Assembly (NCBI GenBank): GCA_029974875.1
Contig: JARKQP010000766.1
Location: 1-13,320, forward strand
Reading direction: 5' to 3'
DNA from: Mobilitalea sp.
GTDB lineage: Bacteria > Bacillota_A > Clostridia > Lachnospirales > Lachnospiraceae
Length of the DNA: 13,320 bases
Made by a program: the position numbers and the translations under genes. The number at the start of each line of letters is the position of its first letter. Position 1 is the stretch's first letter. Shown piece after piece: positions 1 through 6,327 of the stretch. The notes under the pieces were generated by a model. It had not been told where the DNA came from. It ran no database searches and saw nothing but the letters and a program-made list of their open reading frames with translations.

Positions 1-1
1 A

Positions 2-430
2 GAAGGGGGACGTCCTGTTGCAAACTCTACCTACAATTCCAAGGGACCAGGAGGATCTGATGGGTCAAATGGAGATGGCTGGTATGATGGGAACATGGGT
101 GGCGGATATGGTTATCAGCGAGTAGGAATGGGACAAGGATCCACTACTCGTGCATTTGCGGAATCTTGGAATACTTTATATGCAGGAGGAGGAGGGCGTG
201 GAGGCTCTAGGTATCCGTATGACACATACTCAGGCAGTCCTGGCGGTGCAGGTGGAGGAGGTGCAGGAGGTGCGGTTGTTAATGACCTGTATCCTAATCC
301 AGGAGCAGCAGGAACGCCTAATACTGGGGGAGGGGCAGGAGGTAACAGTGGAGGAAACGACAGCCGATACCATTGGCCGGGACCTTCTGGTGGTTCTGGT
401 ATTGTCATAGTGCGCTGGGTTGAACAATAA
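2..430 (+). CDS. Glycine-rich phage tail fibre/adhesin protein, C-terminal part
   Basis: The frame is open from base 2 to the TAA at 428-430, so the gene begins before the window. About 142 residues are visible. They are dominated by Gly with Ser, Ala, Asn, Pro and Tyr (runs such as GGAGGGGAGG), and end in SGGSGIVIVRW, a hydrophobic strand-like tail typical of glycine-rich phage tail fibre and adhesin domains. The protein is inferred to sit at the virion tail tip and help bind the host surface. It lies 18 bases before the next small tail gene and upstream of the holin and endolysin, the usual order at the end of a siphophage or myophage late operon. The low-complexity composition makes assignment to a precise family impossible, and the N-terminal virion-attachment domain is not visible. 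Confidence 0.75.
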   Translation, partial: EGGRPVANSTYNSKGPGGSDGSNGDGWYDGNMGGGYGYQRVGMGQGSTTRAFAESWNTLYAGGGGRGGSRYPYDTYSGSPGGAGGGGAGGAVVNDLYPNPGAAGTPNTGGGAGGNSGGNDSRYHWPGPSGGSGIVIVRWVEQ

Positions 431-448
431 AGGAAGGAGTGATAAACA

Positions 449-787
449 ATGTGGTGTAACCAAATATTTAGCTTGATGCAAGGTGAAACGGTACAAAATA
501 TTATAGTCTGTGACAACTACGAGGTGGCAAACCAGATCGCGAGGCTACAGTATGGTGATACTGCAACCGCTGTCGATACAACCCAGTATCCTTTGTACAC
601 CGGGTGCAAGTATGTTGATGGTACATTTTACCGGGAGGATGGAGTTACTGTCATCCCTAGGACAAACACGGCTGACGAAGATGCAAGGGAAGCCCAGGGA
701 AAAGCCGCTGCACTGGCTAATCAGTATGCGGAGTTGGCGGTGGATACTGATTACAGGCTGTCCATGCTAGAATTAGGATTAGTATAG
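449..787 (+). CDS. Small phage tail-associated protein (hypothetical)
   Basis: This 112-residue protein follows a good ribosome binding site (GGAAGGAG at 433-440, about 8 bases before ATG). The first two-thirds (residues 1-70) are compact and mixed alpha/beta in character, with repeated Tyr/Asp/Thr residues and the phrase YVDGTFYREDGVTVIPR. The last 40 residues are Ala/Glu-rich and probably helical (TADEDAREAQGKAAALANQY). There is no signal peptide or membrane segment. Small proteins with this plan (a strand-rich segment ending in 'F/Y-x-D-G' and a helical tail) commonly follow tail fibre genes in Clostridia prophages and resemble the XkdW position in PBSX-like phages. The role is inferred only from position; it could be a fibre assembly factor or a minor tail component. 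Confidence 0.7.
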   Translation: MWCNQIFSLMQGETVQNIIVCDNYEVANQIARLQYGDTATAVDTTQYPLYTGCKYVDGTFYREDGVTVIPRTNTADEDAREAQGKAAALANQYAELAVDTDYRLSMLELGLV

Positions 788-798
788 GAGGATGAAGG

Positions 799-954
799 AT
801 GAATACATACGAAAATATGAAAAAGGTAATTACCTTGGGAAAAAAAGATAAGGACGAGCTGCTGAACATGTGCGACATTTTTTTTATGAATAGCCGGATT
901 ACCGAAGAGCAATACACGGAGCTGGTTGCCCTGGTCAATGAGAAATATAAGTGA
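799..954 (+). CDS. Very small phage protein, XkdX-like by position (51 aa)
   Basis: A 51-codon ORF starts at ATG 799, 11 bases after the previous stop, with an AGGAGGATGAAGG ribosome binding region immediately upstream (786-798), and ends at TGA 952-954. The protein reads MNTYENMKKVITLGKKDKDE at its start and finishes with RITEEQYTELVALVNEKYK. The short charged helix plus an 'I-T-E-E-Q-Y' ending is like XkdX-family tail proteins, which are 40-55 residues long and sit between tail fibre and holin genes. Family membership is inferred from size, ending and position. The alternative ATG at 792 is in another frame and closes early. Confidence 0.6.
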   Translation: MNTYENMKKVITLGKKDKDELLNMCDIFFMNSRITEEQYTELVALVNEKYK

Positions 955-1062
955 TTCGTAATAGGACACAACTACGAACTAAATAATTTTAACCCAAAGA
1001 AGCTTTCGATTTTCGTCTATTTACAAAAAGGTTATTAAACCAAAAACACACTTAACAAATCC

Positions 1063-1131
1063 AAGAGGCTGTGCCTAGTTCTTATTCCACTTCAAGCAAA
1101 ACAGGAATAACAGAACCACTCACAGCCTCTT
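1063..1131 (+). other. Long imperfect hairpin in prophage intergenic gap
   Basis: The arms AAGAGGCTGTG (1063-1073) and CACAGCCTCTT (1121-1131) are perfect 11-base complements. Inside them GTTCT (1078-1082) pairs with AGAAC (1112-1116), and TATTCC (1083-1088) with GGAATA (1104-1109) across a two-base bulge, leaving a 15-base loop. The flanking 955-1062 and 1132-1201 hold no convincing ORF. No T-run follows, so this is not a standard terminator. It could be an RNA processing or attenuation element before the lysis genes, a small structured RNA, or a remnant of an insertion element's ends. Confidence 0.55.
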
Positions 1132-1201
1132 CAACATCAAACCACCACATCCCTGGCGAGGGATATAAATAACTACGACTATAAAACATGAGAGTGATTG
1201 C

Positions 1202-1642
1202 ATGGAAAAAATAAATACATTAAAAATTTTATCCGCCAGCGCATTCGGACTAATAGGAAGCTTTCTCGCTCAATTACTTGGAGGATGGGATATGGCATTG
1301 CAGACCCTTGTACTATTCATGGCTGTTGACTATATTACGGGCCTCATTGTAGCCGGAGTTTTCAAAAAGTCAACAAAGACAACCAATGGAGCTATGGAGA
1401 GCAGGGCGGGATTTAAAGGATTATGCAAAAAAGGAATGATACTGCTGTACGTTCTTGTAGCGGCTCAGGTAGACAAATTCACCGGAACAGAAATCGTAAG
1501 AAATACAGTGGTCATTGGATTTGCTGCAAATGAAGCCTTATCCATCCTTGAAAATGGCGGCCTTATGGGAATAAAATATCCTAAGATTTTAAAGAATGCC
1601 ATTGATCTACTTATCAATAAACCAAAAGAGGGATCCTTATGA
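1202..1642 (+). CDS. Phage holin, phage_holin_4_1 / toxin-secretion holin family
   Basis: This 146-residue membrane protein forms lesions in the host membrane at the end of the phage cycle so that the endolysin can reach the wall. Hydrophobic segments are visible at about residues 8-26, 30-54, 78-92 and 100-115. The family hallmark is present: a 'MAVDYITGLI' segment, then a basic loop with SxxG and FKGL.KKG (residues 55-80), then a further membrane segment. Length fits the family (130-150). The start at 1202 has only a weak ribosome binding site (GAGAG at 1190-1194). Its TGA (1640-1642) overlaps the ATG of the endolysin by four bases, so the two are probably translationally coupled. The highly similar family members that export clostridial toxins are an unlikely alternative here because the flanks are phage genes. 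Confidence 0.92.
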   Translation: MEKINTLKILSASAFGLIGSFLAQLLGGWDMALQTLVLFMAVDYITGLIVAGVFKKSTKTTNGAMESRAGFKGLCKKGMILLYVLVAAQVDKFTGTEIVRNTVVIGFAANEALSILENGGLMGIKYPKILKNAIDLLINKPKEGSL

Positions 1643-2088
1643 AAACAAATGCTGCCGGTATAAGGCTGATTAAATCCTTTGAGGGCTACAGGCTGACCGC
1701 CTATCAGTGCCCTGCAAAGGTATGGACAATCGGCTATGGGCACACAGGAACAGTAGAAGGAAAGCCAATTAAAGCGGGAATGCGCATTACGGAAGAAAAA
1801 GCGGCTGCCCTGCTGCAGGAAGATCTAACAGGCTTTGAGAAGTCGGTCAAGAGTTTGGTAAAGGTTAAGCTTACCGAGAACCAATTTGCAGCATTGGTTA
1901 GCTTTACATATAACGTAGGAGCTGGCAACTTAAAGCGATCCACCCTGCTAAAGAAATTAAACGCAGGGGACTACAAGGGAGCAGCCGCCGAGTTTACCAA
2001 ATGGAACAAAGCTGGAGGAATTGTGCTTGCAGGCCTGGTAAGGCGAAGAAAAGAAGAGCAATCATTATTTCTGGCAAATAGCAAATAA
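1639..2088 (+). CDS. Phage endolysin, GH24 lysozyme (muramidase)
   Basis: This 149-residue enzyme cleaves the beta-1,4 bond between N-acetylmuramic acid and N-acetylglucosamine in peptidoglycan. The GH24 signature is clear: SFEGYRLTAYQCP followed by WTIGYGHT. The catalytic residues of T4-type lysozymes map to Glu15, Cys24 and Thr30, with exactly the E-8-x-5-T spacing of the family; Cys replaces the usual Asp, a known variant (E-8aa-D/C-5aa-T). The single domain ends with RRRKEEQSLFL, the usual GH24 C-terminus, so no separate wall-binding domain is present. There is no signal peptide, so release depends on the holin just upstream, whose stop overlaps this start (ATGA). The last five codons plus stop already form part of the 20-base tandem repeat array. 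Confidence 0.95.
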   Translation: MKTNAAGIRLIKSFEGYRLTAYQCPAKVWTIGYGHTGTVEGKPIKAGMRITEEKAAALLQEDLTGFEKSVKSLVKVKLTENQFAALVSFTYNVGAGNLKRSTLLKKLNAGDYKGAAAEFTKWNKAGGIVLAGLVRRRKEEQSLFLANSK

Positions 2089-2220
2089 ATCCGGTAAATA
2101 GCAAATAAACCTGGTAGATAACAAATAAACCTGGTAAATAACGAGTAAACCTAGTAAATAAAAAATAAACCCAGTAAATAACAAATGAACCCAGTAAATA
2201 ACAAACAAGCCTAGCAAATT
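2071..2220. repeat. Degenerate 20-base tandem repeat, about 7.5 copies
   Basis: Seven full 20-base units run in register from 2081 to 2220, preceded by a half unit at 2071-2080 inside the endolysin gene. The unit at 2121-2140 (ACAAATAAACCTGGTAAATA) serves as consensus. Compared with it, the other units and the half unit show 20 differences, of which 18 are transitions (A/G or C/T) and only 2 transversions. The unit length is not a multiple of three and the plus strand has frequent stops, so the array is not coding. It supplies the endolysin's last codons and stop. Its role is unknown: a decayed minisatellite, an iteron-like protein binding array, or a prophage end feature are all possible. 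Confidence 0.9.
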
Positions 2221-2222
2221 TC

Positions 2223-2310
2223 AAGCGGGCATTTGTGGGGGCTTTGCCAACACCCCAAACCTGGCCCGAAGCCACAGGGTTTGGGGTGACATGCCCTGCT
2301 TGCTTTTTCC
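2223..2310 (+). terminator. Nested hairpin with T-run, probable terminator of the prophage late operon
   Basis: The outer stem is AAGC-GGGCAT (2223-2232) with ATGCCC-T-GCTT (2291-2301). The inner stem is a perfect 11-base pair, CACCCCAAACC (2251-2261) with GGTTTGGGGTG (2278-2288), with TGGC/GCCA able to pair in its loop. GCTTTTTCCC follows at 2302-2310. It sits between the endolysin and the converging AraC-type gene whose stop is at 2315, so it probably ends the phage transcript and may also affect the opposite one. TGGGG (2236-2240) can alternatively pair with CCCCA (2253-2257), competing with the inner stem. Confidence 0.65.
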
Positions 2311-2314
2311 CAAC

Positions 2315-3298
2315 CTATTTAAATTTATTATTGTTTGCTGATCTTCGATACTCCCCCGGCAACAGGCCGGTACTTTTCCTAAAAGCGCTGGCAAACCTTC
2401 CTGAATTACTGTATCCAACAGTCTGCGCTATTTGCTCTATAGTGAAGTCTGTTAATGATAGCAGGTTCTCCGCATGACTCATCCGGCGCTGCTGGATATA
2501 TTCTGTAATGGTGCACCCATATATCTGCTTGAAGGACGATTTTAGTTTGGTAGCGCCCATACAGGCAATATGGGAAAGGCGCTCTAAGGAAACCTCGCAA
2601 TTAAAATGATCATTAATATAGGCCGCAACATTCTCAAGTAATCTTTTATCCTGTGCGGATATTCTTATTTCTTTTATCGGTTCCCGGTTTCTGTTATATT
2701 CAAAAATCAAAGAAACTGCCTCCGCAACCTTTGCATCATAAAACAGCTTTGCAGCCATACCATCTCCGCGATAGTTCCAAACCTGGCGCAGCAAAGCGGT
2801 GATTTCCGGGAAATGACTGCCGTAGCCAATGCTGCGGAAGGCATCATGGGGGGATATGTATTCATTGGGATAAATCTCTTTTAAGTATTTCTCATAATAT
2901 GCCGGCATGATTTCAATACCAATCGAGCGGATGGGGATGTTCTTATGAAAAATAGCTTTATAGGGCTTGTAACCACCGAAAAAGGTTTGCACCCACCCGG
3001 CAGTTAAGCGCCGGTATGGCATAATTTCTTCACCGGATACTGATTCATAATAGTTGATGCTTAAACACTCCGGCCATTCCAAAGTTTCAATGTCAAAAAG
3101 CAAATCCCTGTAAAAATAGAAATCATGGATTTTAATATCATATAAATCTTTTTGCCCATAAACCCAATAGAACCCTTCGCCATGCTCTTTCATAATCCTG
3201 AACAGTTTTCCAAGAGGACTATAGAGTTCATTAGGCTCCGCCTCCTGAAAACCACACGCTAATAATTTTGATCGGTAGAAGTTCTCGATATCAACCAT
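2315..3298 (-). CDS. AraC-family transcriptional regulator, YbtA/PchR-like
   Basis: This 327-residue regulator starts at ATG 3298 with AAGGAAGGTG as ribosome binding site. Residues 1-210 form a ligand-sensing domain without a recognised cupin motif. Residues about 220-320 are the AraC-type double helix-turn-helix: first helix pair around VSLERLSHIACMGATKLKSSFKQ, second around FTIEQIAQTVGYSNSGRFASAFRKSTGLLPGEYR, the conserved ending of the family. AraC proteins with this architecture (PchR, YbtA) bind a siderophore and activate its uptake genes; that function here is inferred from the divergent transport operon, not read from a motif. Two 15-base direct repeats, 21 bases apart, lie 15-50 bases upstream of its start and are a likely operator serving both directions, so autoregulation is likely. 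Confidence 0.88.
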   Translation of the reverse strand: MVDIENFYRSKLLACGFQEAEPNELYSPLGKLFRIMKEHGEGFYWVYGQKDLYDIKIHDFYFYRDLLFDIETLEWPECLSINYYESVSGEEIMPYRRLTAGWVQTFFGGYKPYKAIFHKNIPIRSIGIEIMPAYYEKYLKEIYPNEYISPHDAFRSIGYGSHFPEITALLRQVWNYRGDGMAAKLFYDAKVAEAVSLIFEYNRNREPIKEIRISAQDKRLLENVAAYINDHFNCEVSLERLSHIACMGATKLKSSFKQIYGCTITEYIQQRRMSHAENLLSLTDFTIEQIAQTVGYSNSGRFASAFRKSTGLLPGEYRRSANNNKFK

Positions 3299-3312
3299 GG
3301 GTCACCTTCCTT

Positions 3313-3348
3313 CATACATATCGGACGTAATGCCATACACATCGGACG
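3313..3348. promoter_or_regulatory. Two 15-base direct repeats 21 bases apart: candidate AraC-type operator
   Basis: CATACATATCGGACG (3313-3327) recurs as CATACACATCGGACG (3334-3348), 14 of 15 bases identical and offset by exactly 21 bases, two helical turns. Tandem same-face sites of this size are typical of AraC-family binding. The pair lies just upstream of the regulator's start codon on one side and just upstream of a weak -10-like TAAAAT (3371-3376) on the transport-operon side, with no good -35. That layout fits an activator-dependent promoter plus autoregulation. Binding is inferred. Confidence 0.65.
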
Positions 3349-3370
3349 ATGTTCCTTCTGAGGCATTGAA

Positions 3371-3376
3371 TAAAAT
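3371..3376 (+). promoter_or_regulatory. Possible -10 element of the transport operon
   Basis: TAAAAT (5 of 6 to TATAAT) lies 22 bases downstream of the second direct repeat. The bases 17 upstream (GATGTT region, 3348-3353) do not resemble TTGACA and touch the repeat, as expected if an AraC-type activator replaces the -35 contact. GATAAT at 3462-3467 is a second candidate. The true start site cannot be fixed from sequence. Confidence 0.3.
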
Positions 3377-3402
3377 ATCCGTAACAGGTAGAGTAATTCG
3401 TG

Positions 3403-3420
3403 GGTTAGCCATATCTAACC
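3403..3420. promoter_or_regulatory. GGTTAG-CCATAT-CTAACC palindrome in operon leader
   Basis: Two perfect 6-base inverted arms are separated by six bases between the putative operator and the S-component start. The arms equal the half-sites of DtxR/IdeR-type iron-dependent repressor boxes (GGTTAG...CTAACC), but those have a spacer of about one base, so the match is only partial. It may be a repressor site or a small RNA hairpin in the leader. Confidence 0.4.
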
Positions 3421-3496
3421 AAATAGTAGCATGGCGGACCGTGAAAGTCAACGGCCCGGCAGATAATAACAATTCTAAAATATGGAGGGATAAATA

Positions 3497-4114
3497 ATGT
3501 CAAATCAAGTGCAGCTTGAAAATTATAAGAAAGGGCTTACGGTAAAGGATTTAATCATAACAGGAGTGTTCTCCGCAATCATTTTTGTGTGTATCATGCT
3601 GACCGGTGGTCCTTTTGCCGTAATACCCACACTCACCTTTTACTTTCCAGCAGGCTCCGCCCTGTTGGCCGGGCCTGTGTTTTTGCTGATGGTAGCAAAG
3701 GTTCCCAAGCGTGGCCCAATTACGATAGCAGGAGTTCTTGCGGCAGTCTTTACCTTCGCAACCGGCATGCACTGGGCCATGGTTCTGGGCTATGTGGTTG
3801 GAGGTGCCTTAGCGGATCTGGTCGCAGGTGCCAAAGCCTATCGGAGTAAAAAAATGAATGTGGTGTCGTACATAGTGTTTTGCCTGGGAGGAACCGGCTC
3901 TTACCTGGCGTTTTTTATCAACCCCCAAATCTGGATGAGTGGCATGCTGGAAAAAGGTACGCCCCAAGAATATCTTGATACGATGCACGCTTTTGCGGGC
4001 GGATGGGTTCTGGCTACCATGCTGGCAGCAACTGTTCTGGTCGCCTTACTGAGCGGATTTGTTGGAAGCAAATTATTAAAGAAACAATTTGAGAAAGCAG
4101 GCATCACAGCATGA
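3497..4114 (+). CDS. ECF transporter S component, Trep_Strep / MptD type
   Basis: This 205-residue integral membrane protein is the substrate-binding subunit of an energy-coupling factor importer. About six hydrophobic segments are visible (residues about 18-38, 46-66, 74-90, 92-110, 122-142, 165-192), linked by short charged loops, and the text (TVKDLIITGVFSAIIF near the start, GMHWAMVLGYVVGGALADL in the middle) matches the Trep_Strep family (TIGR02185/PF09605 by memory). GGAGGG at 3484-3489 precedes ATG 3497. Its TGA overlaps the next ATG by four bases, so S and T components are co-translated. The substrate of this family is not established; the neighbouring YbtPQ-like half-transporters suggest a metal chelate, but that is inference. 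Confidence 0.88.
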   Translation: MSNQVQLENYKKGLTVKDLIITGVFSAIIFVCIMLTGGPFAVIPTLTFYFPAGSALLAGPVFLLMVAKVPKRGPITIAGVLAAVFTFATGMHWAMVLGYVVGGALADLVAGAKAYRSKKMNVVSYIVFCLGGTGSYLAFFINPQIWMSGMLEKGTPQEYLDTMHAFAGGWVLATMLAATVLVALLSGFVGSKLLKKQFEKAGITA

Positions 4115-4827
4115 GGGCATATGAAAAGAAAAATGGCATAAAATTTTGCAGCTTTGATCCCCGCACAAAAATGATCGCATTAGTTCTTTGTGTTTTTTCT
4201 GCAACGATGTCGCCGTCGCTGTCCTATGAGTGTGCATTAGTTTTCTTGATTGCGGTTTTTGGCTGTATGAGCGGAAAGATCAGGTACTCTTTAGCGGGCG
4301 CTTCCTTCTTTGCATTGTTTTATTGTTTTACGGTTTATTATCTGCAAACCGGAACCGGAATGGGACGAACAATGTTTACTGCATGGATGGGTCTTTTCTA
4401 CAAGGTTTATCCATGCGGAATGCTGGCTGGAATCATGTTGTCAACAACAAAGGTCAATGAGTTTTTATCGGCAATGAATAAGGCCCATATTTCAAAAAAA
4501 GTCGTGATTCCATTGGCGGTCATGCTGCGCTACATTCCCACAATTCGTGAAGATTGGCATTATATCAAAGATGCCATGGGTCTACGGGATGTATCTCCCT
4601 CTATAAAGGGGCTGCTCACACATCCGGGCATGACTGTGGAATGTGTATATGTGCCGCTGTTGATGGCAGCGTCAAAGGCGGCAGATGAGCTTGCCATCGC
4701 TTCGGTAACGAGAGGAATTGAAAATCCAAATCCCCGGACTTGTCTGGTCCAGATCCGTTTCCGCTTCAAAGATATGCTGGTTATCCTATGCTTTTTGGCT
4801 CTTTTTATTATCGGAAGATTTCTTTAG
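4111..4827 (+). CDS. ECF transporter T component (EcfT-like transmembrane coupling protein)
   Basis: This 238-residue membrane protein couples ATP hydrolysis by the A component to the S component. Hydrophobic segments lie at about residues 20-52, 58-80, 100-112, 130-142 and 218-236. The two cytoplasmic coupling-helix motifs that carry the family's Ala-Arg-Gly-like triplets are recognisable as MGLRD (156-160) and VTRGIEN (199-205), the latter preceded by the amphipathic ADELAIAS helix. Length is slightly short of the usual 250-270 residues but no domain seems missing. It begins in the ATGA overlap with the S component and stops 10 bases before the ATPase gene. Confidence 0.88.
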   Translation: MRAYEKKNGIKFCSFDPRTKMIALVLCVFSATMSPSLSYECALVFLIAVFGCMSGKIRYSLAGASFFALFYCFTVYYLQTGTGMGRTMFTAWMGLFYKVYPCGMLAGIMLSTTKVNEFLSAMNKAHISKKVVIPLAVMLRYIPTIREDWHYIKDAMGLRDVSPSIKGLLTHPGMTVECVYVPLLMAASKAADELAIASVTRGIENPNPRTCLVQIRFRFKDMLVILCFLALFIIGRFL

Positions 4828-4837
4828 GAGGGGGAAA

Positions 4838-6325
4838 ATGATCAAGCTTGAACAGGTATCCTTTGCCTATCCAAACCAAAGGGAAAGCGGGCTCCAAGAG
4901 ATAGGTTTGACCATCCGGGCCGGCGAGTGCATTTTGCTTTGCGGCCGGTCGGGGTGTGGGAAGACTACAATTACCCGTCTGATCAATGGACTGATTCCAA
5001 ATTTTTTCCCGGGTGACTTTAGCGGCAAAGTGGATGTGGACGGAATGGATGCTTTTCATACGCCTATGTATCAAATAGCCGCCCATGTAGGAAGTGTATT
5101 TCAAAATCCCCGTACCCAATTTTTCAATGTGGATACGGACAGTGAGATTGCTTTTGGCATTGAAAATGAAGCCCTGCCGCCAGCCGGGCTCCATCAGCGG
5201 GTTGATAAAACAGCGGCCGATTTGGGGATCAACCATCTGAGGGGCAGGAACATTTTTGAATTGTCCGGTGGGGAAAAACAGAAGATCGCCTTTGCCAGTG
5301 TTTATGCGATGAATCCAGATGTTTATCTGTTGGATGAACCGTCTTCAAACCTGGATATGGCTTCCATTGATGCGTTGCGGGAACATCTGCGTCTCATTAA
5401 GGGGCAAGGCAAAACGATTTTGATTGCAGAACACCGCCTTTACTATTTGATGGATTTAGCCGACAGGATCGTTTATTTATCCCAGGGGAGAATCAGCGGG
5501 ATTTACACACCGAAGGAGTTTCAAAGTATTTCCGGGGAAGAACGAAAAGCAATGGGGCTTCGGGTCTCTACCCTCAGGGATATTCATCCATCCCCAAAGC
5601 CAGGGAATCCCCTGCCTGAACTGTTGGAACTAAAGGATGTAACGCTGCGCTATAAAAAGCGCGTGATTCTCGAGCATATCAATTTGAAAGCGGCTCCCGG
5701 TGAAATTATTGCCGTGGCCGGCCATAACGGAGTGGGAAAAACTACTTTGTCCCGAACGCTTTGTGGGCTGCATAGAGAATGCACAGGGCAGTTTTTATGG
5801 GATGGTATGCCCCAGTCCCACAAAGACCGCAGGAAGCGTTCCTATATGGTGATGCAGGATGTGAACTATGAACTGTTTGCCGAAAGCGTGGAAGCGGAGT
5901 GCACCTTTGGCATCCGCAACCCGGACCACACACTTGCGGAGCAGACTTTAGCGGAGCTTGATCTTCTGCCTTACCGTAAACACCATCCGAATACTCTTTC
6001 AGGAGGGCAAAAGCAGCGGGTGGCGGTAGCGGTCGGCATGATGTGTAAAAAGGAGCTGCTGGTGTTCGATGAGCCGACCAGCGGATTGGATTACGACAGT
6101 ATGACACAGGTAACAAATTTGGTCCAAAAATTAGCCTCCATGGGCAAAGTGATTTTTATTGTAACCCATGACTATGAGTTTATCTGCCGGGTTTGTACAA
6201 GAATACTCCACTTTGATGAAGGAGAGATGCCGGACGACTTGTCACTTTCCATAGAGAATGAGGCTAAAATCCGGGCATTGTTCGGCATAGACGCTGTACC
6301 CGTCAGAAGGGAGGAAAAAGTGTGA
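4838..6325 (+). CDS. ECF transporter A component, fused double ATPase
   Basis: This 495-residue protein contains two complete ABC ATPase domains in one chain, replacing separate EcfA1 and EcfA2. Domain 1 has Walker A GRSGCGKTT (36-44), signature LSGGEKQ (142-148), Walker B ending in Asp166-Glu167 and switch His199. Domain 2 has Walker A GHNGVGKTT (295-303), signature LSGGQKQR (387-394), Walker B ending in Asp411-Glu412 and His444. Both sites look catalytically competent. The start is set at ATG 4838 because AGGAGGGGG lies immediately upstream at 4827-4834 and homologues begin 'M-I-x-L-E-x-V-S-F-x-Y'; the frame stays open further upstream inside the T-component gene, without an obvious ribosome binding site. 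It powers the S/T pair. A 200-base structured gap separates it from the next gene. Confidence 0.93.
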   Translation: MIKLEQVSFAYPNQRESGLQEIGLTIRAGECILLCGRSGCGKTTITRLINGLIPNFFPGDFSGKVDVDGMDAFHTPMYQIAAHVGSVFQNPRTQFFNVDTDSEIAFGIENEALPPAGLHQRVDKTAADLGINHLRGRNIFELSGGEKQKIAFASVYAMNPDVYLLDEPSSNLDMASIDALREHLRLIKGQGKTILIAEHRLYYLMDLADRIVYLSQGRISGIYTPKEFQSISGEERKAMGLRVSTLRDIHPSPKPGNPLPELLELKDVTLRYKKRVILEHINLKAAPGEIIAVAGHNGVGKTTLSRTLCGLHRECTGQFLWDGMPQSHKDRRKRSYMVMQDVNYELFAESVEAECTFGIRNPDHTLAEQTLAELDLLPYRKHHPNTLSGGQKQRVAVAVGMMCKKELLVFDEPTSGLDYDSMTQVTNLVQKLASMGKVIFIVTHDYEFICRVCTRILHFDEGEMPDDLSLSIENEAKIRALFGIDAVPVRREEKV

Positions 6326-6327
6326 AG

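Noticed and set aside
1..430. Diversity-generating retroelement target in the tail fibre gene
   Set aside because: No template repeat, reverse transcriptase or typical C-type lectin fold is visible; the C-terminus is low-complexity glycine-rich sequence.
115..516. Open frame of 133 codons on the minus strand, proline-rich
   Set aside because: It is the antisense of the glycine codons (GGN gives NCC for Pro) of the tail fibre gene, has no ribosome binding site and overlaps two plus-strand genes.
2071..2220. CRISPR array
   Set aside because: Units are contiguous with no spacers, too short and too degenerate, and no cas genes are nearby.
1994..2275. Minus-strand ORF with a repeating hydrophobic pattern (LFVIYQVYLLFTG-like)
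   Set aside because: The apparent 20-residue protein repeat is only the translation of the 20-base DNA repeat; there is no ribosome binding site and it lies antisense to the endolysin.
3299..3496. Fur box (TGATAATNATTATCA type) controlling the transport operon
   Set aside because: No stretch comes close to the 7-1-7 consensus; GATAAT at 3462-3467 has no inverted partner.
3297..3497. 66-codon plus-strand ORF between the AraC gene and the ECF S component
   Set aside because: It overlaps the AraC start, has no ribosome binding site, and covers the operator-like repeats. Its end at the next gene's ATG is probably coincidental.
4718..4837. Upstream extension of the ECF ATPase to ATG 4718
   Set aside because: The extension lies inside the T-component gene in another frame, and a textbook ribosome binding site precedes ATG 4838.
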